In this document: positions 35,013 to 43,138 of the stretch, piece after piece | How the letters are laid out: every line of letters begins with the position of its first letter | Numbering within the stretch: position 1 is the first letter of the stretch | Source of the DNA: Neobacillus dielmonensis | GTDB lineage: Bacteria; Bacillota; Bacilli; Bacillales; Cytobacillaceae | NCBI RefSeq assembly: GCF_000612665.1 | Contig: NZ_HG942049.1 | Span: forward strand, 1 to 47,326 | DNA: 47,326 bases | Direction of reading: 5' to 3' | Program-made: the position numbers and the translations under genes | Notes under the pieces: model-generated | Database searches by the model: none | Seen by the model: only the letters and a program-made list of their open reading frames with translations | What the model was told of the DNA's origin: nothing

Positions 35013-36725
35013 CTATCGCACTTCATTCCTGGAATGAAATAACTCTTTTTCTACAGAAATCTGTAAACTGGATACCATGTTGTTAACAGCACTGAAAAGA
35101 GCTTTTACTGAGGATGTCATAATATCGGTGTCCATTCCACAACCCCAATATACATCACCATTCTTTGCGGTAATTCCTACATAGGATACAGCGTTTGATC
35201 CTGAGCCTATTTCTAACGCGTGCTGCTTATAGACCAAATCTGTATAGTCGATCCCCAGTTTGGTTTGAAGGGCATTGCTAATCGCATCAAGCCTTCCATT
35301 CCCCACCCCGGAAAATTCATGTTCATCGTTATTCAACCGTATTGAAACAATGGTTTCATAATGACCGTTTTGCGTATATTTATAACGGATAAACTCTACT
35401 GGGGTGTTAATATTCACATATTGGTTCATGAAAATGTCATAGATTTCATTCGGCATTAATTCCTTGTGCTGATGATCTGAAACACTTTTCACACTATATC
35501 CAAAGCTCTCGCGCATTTCGGAAGGTAAATCAATTCCATAGCTTTGCTGAAGGATATAACCGATTCCTCCTTTACCGGATTGACTGTTAATCCGAATAAT
35601 ATCACCTTCATATTCTCTGCCAATATCCATTGGATCAATTAATAGATATGGTACAGTCCAATACTGACGTTCTTCTTCCTCGCGCCATTTCATCCCTTTG
35701 GCAATGGCATCCTGATGGGAACCTGAAAATGCCGTAAAGACAAGTTCCCCGGCATATGGATGTCTTTCGTGAACCTTCATTCTTGTTAATTTTTCATACT
35801 TAGAAATAATCCCAGGGATCTTTTCAAAATTCAGATTTGGGTCTACCCCGTGTGAAAACATGTTTAATGCAAGCGTTACAATGTCGACGTTCCCAGTTCT
35901 TTCTCCGTTACCAAACAATGTTCCTTCGACTCTTTGCGCTCCGGCAAGCATTCCAAGCTCCGCATCTGCTACCCCAGTACCTCTGTCATTGTGTGGATGA
36001 AGCGAAAGGATAACATGGTCCCGATAGTTTAAATTGTCACTCATATACTCGATTTGACTTGCGTAGACGTGAGGCATCGACATGGATACTGTAGCTGGCA
36101 GGTTGATAATGACCTTGTGATCAGCTGTTGGCTGCCAAATATCAAGAACCTTGTTGCAAATTTCAAGCGCAAATTCCACTTCTGTACCTGTGAAGCTTTC
36201 CGGAGAATACTGAAATTGGAAATTTCCTTCCGTTTCAGCAGCATATTTCTTTAGCATTTTTGCACCAGATACAGCAATATCGATAATTTCTTCCTTAGGT
36301 TTTCTAAATACTTGCTCGCGCTGTGCCACAGAGGTTGAATTGTACAAGTGCACCACCGCTTTATTCGCGCCCTGTAATGCTTCAAATGTTTTTTGAATAA
36401 TATGTTCCCTTGACTGCGTCAAAACTTGAATGGTCACGTCTTCTGGAATCAAATTTTCCTCAATTAATGTTCTTAAAAAAGCGAATTCCGTTTCTGAAGC
36501 AGCTGGAAATCCGACTTCAATTTCCTTGAAGCCTACTTGTAAAAGCAACTGGAAATACTCTAGCTTTTCCTCTAAACTCATTGGGACAACCAAAGCTTGA
36601 TTTCCATCACGAAGGTCCACACTACACCAGGCAGGAGGTTCTGTAATATACTCCTTCTCTGTCCATTTCAAGCTTTGCACCGGGGGCATGAAGTAACCTC
36701 TAGAATATTTATCCGTATTTTTCAT
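35013..36725 (-). CDS. leuA: 2-isopropylmalate synthase (long form)
   Basis: A 570-residue LeuA of the longer type found in actinobacteria and some bacilli. The catalytic TIM barrel begins CSVDLRDGNQALVVPM (about 34-49); LSLHPHNDRGTGVADAELG holds the metal-binding His pair. The C-terminal third is the regulatory leucine-binding domain (GVGNGRLDAISNALQTKL). It condenses acetyl-CoA with 2-oxoisovalerate, the first committed step of leucine synthesis. The ATG at 36725 is 5 nt after AAGGTGGGAG. A leucine T-box controls it. No other leu genes are adjacent. Confidence 0.95.
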   Translation of the reverse strand: MKNTDKYSRGYFMPPVQSLKWTEKEYITEPPAWCSVDLRDGNQALVVPMSLEEKLEYFQLLLQVGFKEIEVGFPAASETEFAFLRTLIEENLIPEDVTIQVLTQSREHIIQKTFEALQGANKAVVHLYNSTSVAQREQVFRKPKEEIIDIAVSGAKMLKKYAAETEGNFQFQYSPESFTGTEVEFALEICNKVLDIWQPTADHKVIINLPATVSMSMPHVYASQIEYMSDNLNYRDHVILSLHPHNDRGTGVADAELGMLAGAQRVEGTLFGNGERTGNVDIVTLALNMFSHGVDPNLNFEKIPGIISKYEKLTRMKVHERHPYAGELVFTAFSGSHQDAIAKGMKWREEEERQYWTVPYLLIDPMDIGREYEGDIIRINSQSGKGGIGYILQQSYGIDLPSEMRESFGYSVKSVSDHQHKELMPNEIYDIFMNQYVNINTPVEFIRYKYTQNGHYETIVSIRLNNDEHEFSGVGNGRLDAISNALQTKLGIDYTDLVYKQHALEIGSGSNAVSYVGITAKNGDVYWGCGMDTDIMTSSVKALFSAVNNMVSSLQISVEKELFHSRNEVR

Positions 36726-36765
36726 CCTGACTCCCACCTTCTCTTAAATTTGAGTTATCAAAAAT

Positions 36766-37012
36766 AAAAAAGCCCCGTCTCTATAAAAAATAGAGACGAG
36801 GCATTGCTCGCGGTACCACTCTAATTGGTTAATAAATATTAACCCACTCATGTTCGGTGGCTATTACCACCTATCTAGATAACGGTAGAAAACCGACCTC
36901 CCCTACTGATGATGTTCAGGGAGTAGCTCATGGATGAGTTCAAAGGGTATAACCGCCGATTTCCACCAACCATCGGCTCTCTGACAAGATTATCAATCCT
37001 TTTACTATTTCC
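36766..37012 (-). ncRNA. T-box leader, leucine specifier
   Basis: Minus-strand T-box: stem I opens at about 37005 and the specifier loop contains GAACTCATC, where CTC is a leucine codon. The T-box core AGAGTGGTACCGCG lies at about 36822. The final terminator pairs CGTCTCTAT with ATAGAGACG and ends in CTTTTTT (36802-36766). Uncharged tRNA-Leu would favour read-through into leuA. Confidence 0.95.
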
Positions 37013-37044
37013 AATCTTTGCTTCTTATTATGTAATTACATACG

Positions 37045-37073
37045 ATAATATATGGTTAAACTAGGGATGTCAA
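37045..37073 (-). promoter_or_regulatory. Promoter of the T-box-leuA transcript
   Basis: Consensus TTGACA (37073-37068), 17-bp spacer and TATTAT (37050-37045), about 35 bp before the T-box. Confidence 0.8.
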
Positions 37074-37378
37074 TACTTAATTTACTGAAAATAGCGATTA
37101 CTTAAAATACAATTCTCAATCAACTAAATACTCTCTTGCTCTGTAATGACTTGGGGCGGTTCTAGATTTCATGTGAAAAACCTTTCCAACACTTGATTTT
37201 TAAACTACATGCGAAAATCACTTTAGACCTGATTTATATTTCTTTTATCACTTTTGCTGGCAACTCCCGCAGCAACGGTATTTCTCGTGACATTCTGAAC
37301 CCTTTATTGGCAGTAAATACATCCAAGGCAAGGTCTAGATATCTCCAATCCTTTATTTCCTAGTTTTGTATATTCCAG
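37074..37378. other. Intergenic with unassigned coding-like remnant
   Basis: Between about 37236 and 37355 the minus strand is open, encoding DWRYLDLALDVFTANKGFRM and LRELPAKVIKEI before a stop. It reads like the C-terminus of a lost gene, but no family is recognised. Nothing else of note. Confidence 0.3.
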
Positions 37379-37636
37379 TTGATTCCCCTCACATTTCCTA
37401 TTGAAATGGGTTTATGGACTAGGAACGTATTAATGTTACCAATCGATTTTTTTCCATCCATGAAGAATTCTCCGTTAGGTCCTTCAGCCGCCGGAATTGG
37501 CGGGATTGCCGTAAAAAGCACATCGTTGCAGGCTGTCAGTTGGATTGGAGCTGTATCAGTCGCCTTTGCTGCAATAATGGCCATTTTATCGTTTAGTCTT
37601 AAAAATAAAACTCTGAAGTACAAAAAGGCCATTTAA
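37379..37636 (+). pseudogene. C-terminal fragment of an MFS-type transporter
   Basis: An open frame without a convincing ribosome site encodes about 85 residues. The part from GIGGIAVKSTSLQAVSWIGA through AFAAIMAILSFSL to the basic end LKNKTLKYKKAI looks like the last two membrane segments of a major-facilitator exporter. The ten upstream helices are absent. It could also be chance hydrophobicity, but the Gly-rich helix plus basic tail favours a relic. Confidence 0.45.
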
Positions 37637-37786
37637 AGGATATAATTTTTATCCGGGCTCTGGTTTTTGATGCACTGATTAGTTTAGAGAAAGTTTATAC
37701 TAACGGGGTCACTTGAAAGGTGCCAAATGATTTTCCTACCGTCATTCAAAAGATATTTCACGATTTCGCTGTATAACTTAAAAAGA

Positions 37787-37818
37787 AGCTTAGAGAAATG
37801 AAATATATTCTCTAAGCT
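37787..37818. terminator. Terminator between convergent relics
   Basis: Perfect 11-bp stem AGCTTAGAGAA / TTCTCTAAGCT with a 10-nt loop; T-rich on both sides (CTACTTTTTT on plus, CTTCTTTTTAAG on minus). It follows the DUF2187-type gene on the minus strand. Confidence 0.8.
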
Positions 37819-37844
37819 CTACTTTTTTATATTTACTTATTTCA

Positions 37845-38027
37845 CTAAGATGACTTAGTAAGTTTATAATTTTTATGATTGACTATGGTTGAAATGGGTT
37901 CGTCTTTTTCTTTATTGTATCCGTACTCAACAATAACAGACTTTTCTCATACAACCGTAACTTTTCCTTCGTAGGTATTCCCATCACGCTTAAATGAAAT
38001 ATTGTCATCGATTTTAGCAGTTGCCAT
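37845..38027 (-). pseudogene. DUF2187-type small protein gene with an in-frame TGA
   Basis: AGGGTGA precedes an ATG and the frame reads MATAKIDDNISFKRDGNTYE, then GKVTVV. A TGA follows at codon 27 (37949-37947), after which EKSVIVEYGYNKEKDEP and TIVNHKNYKL continue to a normal stop. Intact DUF2187 proteins have Arg at the stop position (V-x-x-N/K-S-V-I-V-E-Y), so CGA to TGA is the simple explanation. Unlike the HesB-like gene, no SECIS-like hairpin follows. Confidence 0.75.
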
Positions 38028-38257
38028 TTTATCACCCTGAACTTATTATTTTAAGCTAAGATAAAAAAATGCAGAAATAATTAAAATCAATCCATAATTA
38101 TTTGCAAAAAAAGAAAGCACCCAAAGCCCTTCGCTCAATGTAAAATTCACCACTTAAAGTCTGGTTCCTTTATGGCACCTTTAAGTAAAATTCGGGGGGT
38201 GTTTTTTATCTAACTCAGTGAAGAATTGTGTATAAACTGAATTTAGATGGCCATCCA
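38028..38257. other. Intergenic hairpins downstream of the GH18 gene
   Basis: An 8-bp inverted repeat ACTTAAAG / CTTTAAGT (about 38153-38192) lies inside a larger CACCC / GGGTG pairing that is flanked by A7 and T6 runs. It may be a long bidirectional terminator. Confidence 0.4.
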
Positions 38258-39364
38258 TTATTTTTTTACTTTTATTTTCTCTGGGATAGTCTTCCAGTAC
38301 TTTGGGTCTTCTAATCCAAGCCGCCAAATCCCGATTCCCCGTAAGTTATATTTTTCAACCAGGTTTAGCTTATACCCAAGACTCTTGCTATTCTCATACC
38401 AAGCTTGATGGCTGTGATGTTCTTCATCTACATAACTGAAATGAGGTGTTTGTGAACCGGCGTCCCATTTTACTTTAGCTTTATATTTTGTTTTCTGACC
38501 CATTAACTCTTCATAGGAGCTATACTTCGTTTCGCCTGCTGTTGTATCCCAGTCCCAACCATAACCAGCAATTCCTAGAATAATTTTTGACCGTGGTACT
38601 CCATGTTTCAAGGCATAACGAATCGTTGCTTCAGTCCAATCAACTGATGCTGTTGATCCGGGTTTTGTTCTTGGATTGTGTTCATCGTATGTCATTATCA
38701 TTAAACCATCCGAATATTGACCAAGTCTTTCGTAATCAAACCATGGTGACCAAGGATTAGCACGGGAATCACCTGTGTTTGCCGGGACGGAAACCGTCAC
38801 TGATTTACCATCACGGTTTAGTGCATCAGATAATTCTTTAATCATCAGACTAAAGGAATCTCGATCAGTCAAATACAAATTTTCCATATCGATATTGATA
38901 CCGTCATAGTTAAACTGATTGATTTCATTGCGTAAGTTCTGAATGAAAACATGGCGGTTATCCCCGTTACTGAGTACATTACTGGCAACCTGCTTCCCTT
39001 TCTCCACGGTTTCATAAAACAGATTATGTACAACCATATGTACCTTTAGGTTCTTTTCATGAGCGCTCTGAATTACTTTTCTTTTGTGATCTGCTGTAAC
39101 AGAATCTATAATACTGCCTGGATTTTTATCATCAAGCTTGTACCAAAAGGGAGCAATAATGCTTAGACTCTTAAATTGCGAGTCTACAGTAGGCTGAGAC
39201 CCTGGATACGTTCCTTCCTGTTCAGTATAAAAGCCTAAAATTTCACGAGGCGTTTTATCCTTATTGTCTTCCTCTTTCTTTTGTATCTGACTGCAGGCTG
39301 ACATCAGCAATAATCCTATGCTTAAAGAAATGATGATGAATGCTCGAAAACCATTTTTCGCCAT
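38258..39364 (-). CDS. GH18-family lipoprotein (YaaH/YvbX-like)
   Basis: A 368-residue secreted lipoprotein with lipobox LMSAC at residue 24 and a GH18 TIM barrel from about residue 45. The catalytic motif D-G-I-N-I-D-M-E (D-x-x-D-x-D-x-E variant) lies at about 154-161. Other barrel strands are GLMIMTYDEHN and ILGIAGYGWDWD, and the barrel closes with LRGIGIWRLGLED. Relatives are spore or wall-associated hydrolases of chitin or peptidoglycan amino sugars; the first Asp position is not canonical, so the activity is uncertain. No LysM domain. GAAGGTG precedes the ATG. Confidence 0.87.
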   Translation of the reverse strand: MAKNGFRAFIIISLSIGLLLMSACSQIQKKEEDNKDKTPREILGFYTEQEGTYPGSQPTVDSQFKSLSIIAPFWYKLDDKNPGSIIDSVTADHKRKVIQSAHEKNLKVHMVVHNLFYETVEKGKQVASNVLSNGDNRHVFIQNLRNEINQFNYDGINIDMENLYLTDRDSFSLMIKELSDALNRDGKSVTVSVPANTGDSRANPWSPWFDYERLGQYSDGLMIMTYDEHNPRTKPGSTASVDWTEATIRYALKHGVPRSKIILGIAGYGWDWDTTAGETKYSSYEELMGQKTKYKAKVKWDAGSQTPHFSYVDEEHHSHQAWYENSKSLGYKLNLVEKYNLRGIGIWRLGLEDPKYWKTIPEKIKVKK

Positions 39365-39688
39365 ACTACACCTTCTTCTAATTCAATTCGTCTATTTCTT
39401 AAGTTGATGAGAAATGGTGTAACTTATTCACATTTTGACCTTTCCGTTAAAAGGATAAATAAGGAGCCGCTGTTAGCAACTCCAGGTTTAGATCAGGCCC
39501 CATTCACTTTTAGACAGTCCTTTTCAAACTTAACCTATCAGTTCTTAATTGCAGTAACTGCCCGTTTTGCAACTGCCATTTTTATTAGCTGCCTATTTAA
39601 AAAATGGGACTTAAGGTTTTTCCGTTTTGATCATTATTGACATATGATAATGTACCGATGATTGAAAATGGAAAGGAGGAGTTTAACC

Positions 39689-40615
39689 TTGAGTGAAGAA
39701 AAAAAGCGAAAGTCAAGTAAGTCCTTGTGGCGGCCGCTTTTGGCAGCACCTGCATTATTCTTTCTTGCCCCTCTTGGTATCGGACTTTTTCTCACCCATC
39801 CCATCCCTGCTAAAACCACAAAAAGCCCAAAGGATTACGGTCTTGATTTTGAAGAAATTGAATTTTTCAGTCAAAAAGATCAGGTTAAGCTGTCTGGCTG
39901 GTGGATCCCCTCTGCATCAAAGCAAAGCAGAAAAACAGTCATCACCGCGCACGGCTATATGAATGAACGCTCCATGGAAAAGATTGAAGGCCTGCAGCTT
40001 GCCAAAGTTCTTTCTAGACAAGGATATAATGTGCTGATGTTTGATTTCCGCAATGCAGGCAAATCGAAAGGAAGAACCACTGGGTTGGGCTACTTTGAAA
40101 AGCACGACTTATATTCAGCGATTGAATATGCCATCCAGAAAAAAAAGCAGAAAAAAATTGCACTTCTGGGCTGGAGTATGGGTGCTTCCACTGCGCTGAT
40201 TGCCGGATGTGAACATCCTGCTGTATCGGTCATTATTGCCGACAGCCCCTTTAGTGATCTAGAACCTTTTTTAAAAGAAAACCTATCTTACTGGTCGAAG
40301 TTACCTAAGCGGCCTTTTACGCCGATTATTTATCATGCCATGCGAAAGCTCCACAACATAGCCCCTAATGAAGTTTCACCGATTAATAAAGTAACCAGTA
40401 CGAGGGGTAAATCAATTTTATTCATTCACAGTAAATCAGATGAAGCGATTCCTTTTACCGAGAGTGAGAAACTATTTCAATCGATCCCAGCAGGTAACCA
40501 TAAAGAATTGTGGCTGACGGAACAAGCTAAACATATTCATTCGTATTTTTTGTATAAGAGAGATTATGAGCACCGTGTACTCCGGTTTCTTAATAAACAC
40601 TTAAGGTTTGACTAA
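39689..40615 (+). CDS. Membrane-anchored alpha/beta hydrolase
   Basis: About 308 residues from a TTG with AAGGAGG 9 nt upstream; an earlier in-frame TTG at 39662 lies before that site. A single hydrophobic segment (about residues 10-35, LLAAPALFFLAPLGIGLFL) anchors it. The hydrolase part has AHGYMNERSM, the nucleophile elbow GWSMGAST, ADSPFSDLE and the late catalytic Asp/His in SKSDEAIPF and AKHIHSY. Same layout as B. subtilis YqkD-type hydrolases. Substrate unknown. Confidence 0.85.
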   Translation: MSEEKKRKSSKSLWRPLLAAPALFFLAPLGIGLFLTHPIPAKTTKSPKDYGLDFEEIEFFSQKDQVKLSGWWIPSASKQSRKTVITAHGYMNERSMEKIEGLQLAKVLSRQGYNVLMFDFRNAGKSKGRTTGLGYFEKHDLYSAIEYAIQKKKQKKIALLGWSMGASTALIAGCEHPAVSVIIADSPFSDLEPFLKENLSYWSKLPKRPFTPIIYHAMRKLHNIAPNEVSPINKVTSTRGKSILFIHSKSDEAIPFTESEKLFQSIPAGNHKELWLTEQAKHIHSYFLYKRDYEHRVLRFLNKHLRFD

Positions 40616-40672
40616 TCCGGAGGTATGCCCTGGTTTTTAAATTTAGTAAAACGGAAACATTTTTCGTTCCAT

Positions 40673-40699
40673 AAAAAAACCTCGTCATATGGGACGAGG
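40673..40699 (-). terminator. Terminator of the DUF3800 gene
   Basis: CCTCGTC / GACGAGG stem, 6-nt loop and a seven-U tail on the minus strand, 14 bp after the stop. Confidence 0.9.
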
Positions 40700-40712
40700 C
40701 TCTAGCTATTTT

Positions 40713-41846
40713 TTATCTAAGTCCCACCTTCCCTTGTTCAATCACTCTTCTTAAGTATTCATATTCGGTGGGATCCAAGATATCGACTTCGTTGTTCGTG
40801 GCGGAGAGAATCTGTTCTCGGCACTTGGCAATGCGCTGAATCATGGGGTGAATGGTCAGGCTGGATAGATTCACAAAATCATATAAATCGTTTAAGCAGA
40901 CTGGTAATTTGTAGCCTTTATTGCTGCTAGCAATAATGATTCCACTGTCCCGCAATTTCGAGACGAGATTAGAACGAAAATAGTGCTGATTCATTTTGAC
41001 ATCTCTTAGTGCATTCAAGTTATCCAAAATTTCTTGGGTATACACATATTCATCAGGATTTTCTTTTAGATTAAATAATAGAAACTTTAAAAAATCCATC
41101 CGAAGCTTTTCCTCTTCTTCTTCACTTTTTCGATGTTTTTCAAGATATTGATAGGTCAGGTTTACTGCCTGCTTGATGATCATTTCATTGTATTGGGCAT
41201 CATGGCTGTTGGATTTGTAATCAAAGATGAAGTTCTTGTAGTCTAGAGGCAAAAGATGTATCGCGGATATTTTGTTTTTGATGAACTCGTAAAAAGAACG
41301 GTACTGAATAGAGTGATGAGTACGGTCGTACCCCTTTGCCAGAATCCCGGATATTAGGTGTGCTAACCTGAGCAGAGCATCCGACTCTGTTTGATTAAAG
41401 CCAAATATAGAATAGTTGAACAAATCCGGAATGGTTTTTGTTTCAACATAATTTCTAAATTGCTTTAAAAATTCAGCTTGTTCATTTACGACTAGATCAA
41501 GCTGTTCGAAACTTCGGTTCAAATCTTGATAAACCATTCTATTGACATATCGAAAAAACGGCTTTTGATACATGATGCCGCTGTCTTCTCTGATTTTCCG
41601 CTTATCCACTACATAAGCATAGATGCTGAAAGGAAGCTCCCTCAACTCATTTACGATTTGTATCATTGTGCTATCGTCAAGAACATCTATTTCTTGAAGA
41701 AATTCCAGTTCCTCTTCCAGTCTTTCTTTATTGGAGCCTTTTACCAGGATGGCCGTGAAGATCAAATGGGTCGACACACCCTGCTTATCAAAATCAAAAA
41801 GATAATCGCCAAATTCATTAATAAATGCGTATTGGACCTCTTCCAT
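40713..41846 (-). CDS. DUF3800 domain protein
   Basis: A 377-residue protein starting MEEVQYAFINEFGDYLFDFD. The opening F-I-x-E-x-G-D strand is the signature of DUF3800, a family with an RNase H-like fold often found in defence or mobile contexts; here the usual first Asp (FIDE) is Asn. The middle (about 80-260) is helical and a C-terminal wing-like part ends DILDPTEYEYLRRVIEQ. The ATG at 41846 has GGTGGTGGG upstream; the open frame extends further up without a site. It is divergent from the arsenic MarR gene. Function unknown. Confidence 0.75.
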   Translation of the reverse strand: MEEVQYAFINEFGDYLFDFDKQGVSTHLIFTAILVKGSNKERLEEELEFLQEIDVLDDSTMIQIVNELRELPFSIYAYVVDKRKIREDSGIMYQKPFFRYVNRMVYQDLNRSFEQLDLVVNEQAEFLKQFRNYVETKTIPDLFNYSIFGFNQTESDALLRLAHLISGILAKGYDRTHHSIQYRSFYEFIKNKISAIHLLPLDYKNFIFDYKSNSHDAQYNEMIIKQAVNLTYQYLEKHRKSEEEEEKLRMDFLKFLLFNLKENPDEYVYTQEILDNLNALRDVKMNQHYFRSNLVSKLRDSGIIIASSNKGYKLPVCLNDLYDFVNLSSLTIHPMIQRIAKCREQILSATNNEVDILDPTEYEYLRRVIEQGKVGLR

Positions 41847-41989
41847 ATTCCCACCACCCGAGTTAAAGAGTTTTCTCCTATACCATTTCAACATCATTTT
41901 CGATAACCCTTTAAATATCAGGATTTTTATAACTGATAAGCAATGGTGGATATTTTGAAACGCAGTTGGATTCTTTTTCAAAAAAATAG

Positions 41990-42018
41990 TTGCATTATAC
42001 AAATAATTAATATATAAC
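41990..42018 (+). promoter_or_regulatory. marR promoter overlapping a 13-bp operator-like repeat
   Basis: TTGCAT (41990-41995), 17 bp, TATAAC (42013-42018). The -35 lies in TTGCATTATACAA (41990-42002), which resembles TTGCATATTGCAA in front of arsI. Confidence 0.6.
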
Positions 42019-42037
42019 ATACATAGAGGTGTAAAAA

Positions 42038-42484
42038 ATGGAAAATGTACGTGAATTGTTTCAAGTTATGACAAGACGATTTGGTCTACTAAATAAGAAT
42101 TGTTGCCAGGTTGGCGGCAGTGAAGTATCCATGGTACAAAGTCATATTCTGTACGAACTTCTTCGCAAAGATAATCCGTCCATGCAGCAGGTCGCGGAAA
42201 ACCTTGGGATGGATATTACTACGTTCAGCCGGCAAATTCAAAACCTTGTCAAGCAGGGACTGGTTTCAAAATCACCGCTTTCCAATGACAGACGCGTCTA
42301 TCAACTGAGTCTGACACCGCAAGGAAATTATATAGCTGCATCAATTGATGCGCAAATGAATCAATATTTGGCTGAAGTGTTCTCAAATATGAGTGAGTTT
42401 GAAAAGGAAATGGTGATTAAATCTGTTAAATTATTAAACAATGCTATGTCAAAGTCGACTGTATGCTGCAAACCATTAATTTGA
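42038..42484 (+). CDS. MarR-family regulator with two Cys-Cys pairs
   Basis: A 148-residue winged-helix MarR protein: recognition region NPSMQQVAENLGMDITTFSR, wing SNDRRVYQLSLT, and a C-terminal dimer helix. Unusual for the family, vicinal cysteines occur near both ends, CC in LNKNCCQVGG (residues 22-23) and CC in STVCCKPLI (residues 144-145). Soft-metal sensing proteins use such pairs, and the next gene is arsI. I infer that it senses trivalent arsenicals and controls itself and arsI through the shared TTGCA-N3-TGCAA box. AGAGGTG precedes the ATG. Confidence 0.85.
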   Translation: MENVRELFQVMTRRFGLLNKNCCQVGGSEVSMVQSHILYELLRKDNPSMQQVAENLGMDITTFSRQIQNLVKQGLVSKSPLSNDRRVYQLSLTPQGNYIAASIDAQMNQYLAEVFSNMSEFEKEMVIKSVKLLNNAMSKSTVCCKPLI

Positions 42485-42531
42485 ACAAGTTCGCTTGCTC
42501 TTTTAAAATAGAAAATACTTGCATATTGCAA
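42481..42531 (+). promoter_or_regulatory. arsI promoter and operator-like palindrome
   Basis: TTGAAC (42481-42486), 17-bp spacer, TAAAAT (42504-42509). The inverted repeat TTGCA-TAT-TGCAA (42519-42531) lies where the transcript should start, so a bound protein would block elongation. Confidence 0.5.
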
Positions 42532-42641
42532 CTTTTTTTACAACGAAGGAGTGGTGCATATGTAGCGGGATGCGCTTTATATTTCACTTTCCATCGTACT
42601 GACGCTTCAATGAAATAAATATTTTAGGAGGAGAAAGTAAA

Positions 42642-43085
42642 ATGAATTATGCCCATATCGGTTTAAATGTAACCAACCTGGAAAAATCACTGGATTTTTA
42701 TACTAAACTATTCGGAACCGAGCCTGTTAAGGTAAAGCCTGATTATGCCAAGTTTTTGCTAGAAAAACCAGGTCTAAACTTTACTCTTAATCTTAAAAAT
42801 GAGGTTAGCGGCAATCAAGTCGGACATTTTGGTATCCAAGTCGATCATTCTGAAGACGTCATCGCCCACAAAAATAGACTTGAGCAAAGCGGTATTCTCT
42901 CCCAATACGATGAAATGAATACGACATGTTGTTATGCCCTTCAAGACAAATTCTGGGTACAGGATCCGGATGGAAACGAGTGGGAATTCTTTTATACAAA
43001 GGGGGATGTAGAACAGAGTCATCACAATGAACCTTCCTGCTGTACAACTGAGCCTAAAACTGATGTGGTTGAGTGCTGTTCTTAA
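42642..43085 (+). CDS. arsI: Organoarsenical C-As lyase ArsI
   Basis: A 147-residue vicinal-oxygen-chelate dioxygenase. Metal ligands by position are His5 (YAHIGLNV), His62 (GHFGIQV) and Glu115 (EWEFFYT). Cys96-Cys97 in NTTCCYALQDKFWV is the arsenic-binding pair at the same numbers as in Bacillus ArsI. The enzyme cleaves the C-As bond of methyl- or aromatic trivalent arsenicals with Fe(II) and O2. The tail adds two more Cys pairs (PSCCTTE and VECCS). AGGAGG precedes the ATG. Confidence 0.93.
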   Translation: MNYAHIGLNVTNLEKSLDFYTKLFGTEPVKVKPDYAKFLLEKPGLNFTLNLKNEVSGNQVGHFGIQVDHSEDVIAHKNRLEQSGILSQYDEMNTTCCYALQDKFWVQDPDGNEWEFFYTKGDVEQSHHNEPSCCTTEPKTDVVECCS

Positions 43086-43101
43086 TTACTATTTTAGCTG
43101 G

Positions 43102-43127
43102 AGGGTCTCATCTCCAATTGAGACCCT
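43102..43127 (+). terminator. Hairpin after arsI
   Basis: Perfect 9-bp stem AGGGTCTCA / TGAGACCCT with an 8-nt loop, 17 bp after the stop. No T-run, so terminator strength is doubtful. Confidence 0.5.
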
Positions 43128-43138
43128 ATGGTTCCTCA

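Noticed and set aside
37947..37949. Selenocysteine recoding of the TGA in the DUF2187-type gene
   Set aside because: Family has Arg at this position and no hairpin of SECIS geometry follows.
39404..39640. Plus-strand ORF of 78 codons before the alpha/beta hydrolase
   Set aside because: No ribosome site, no recognisable pattern; likely noise in the promoter region.
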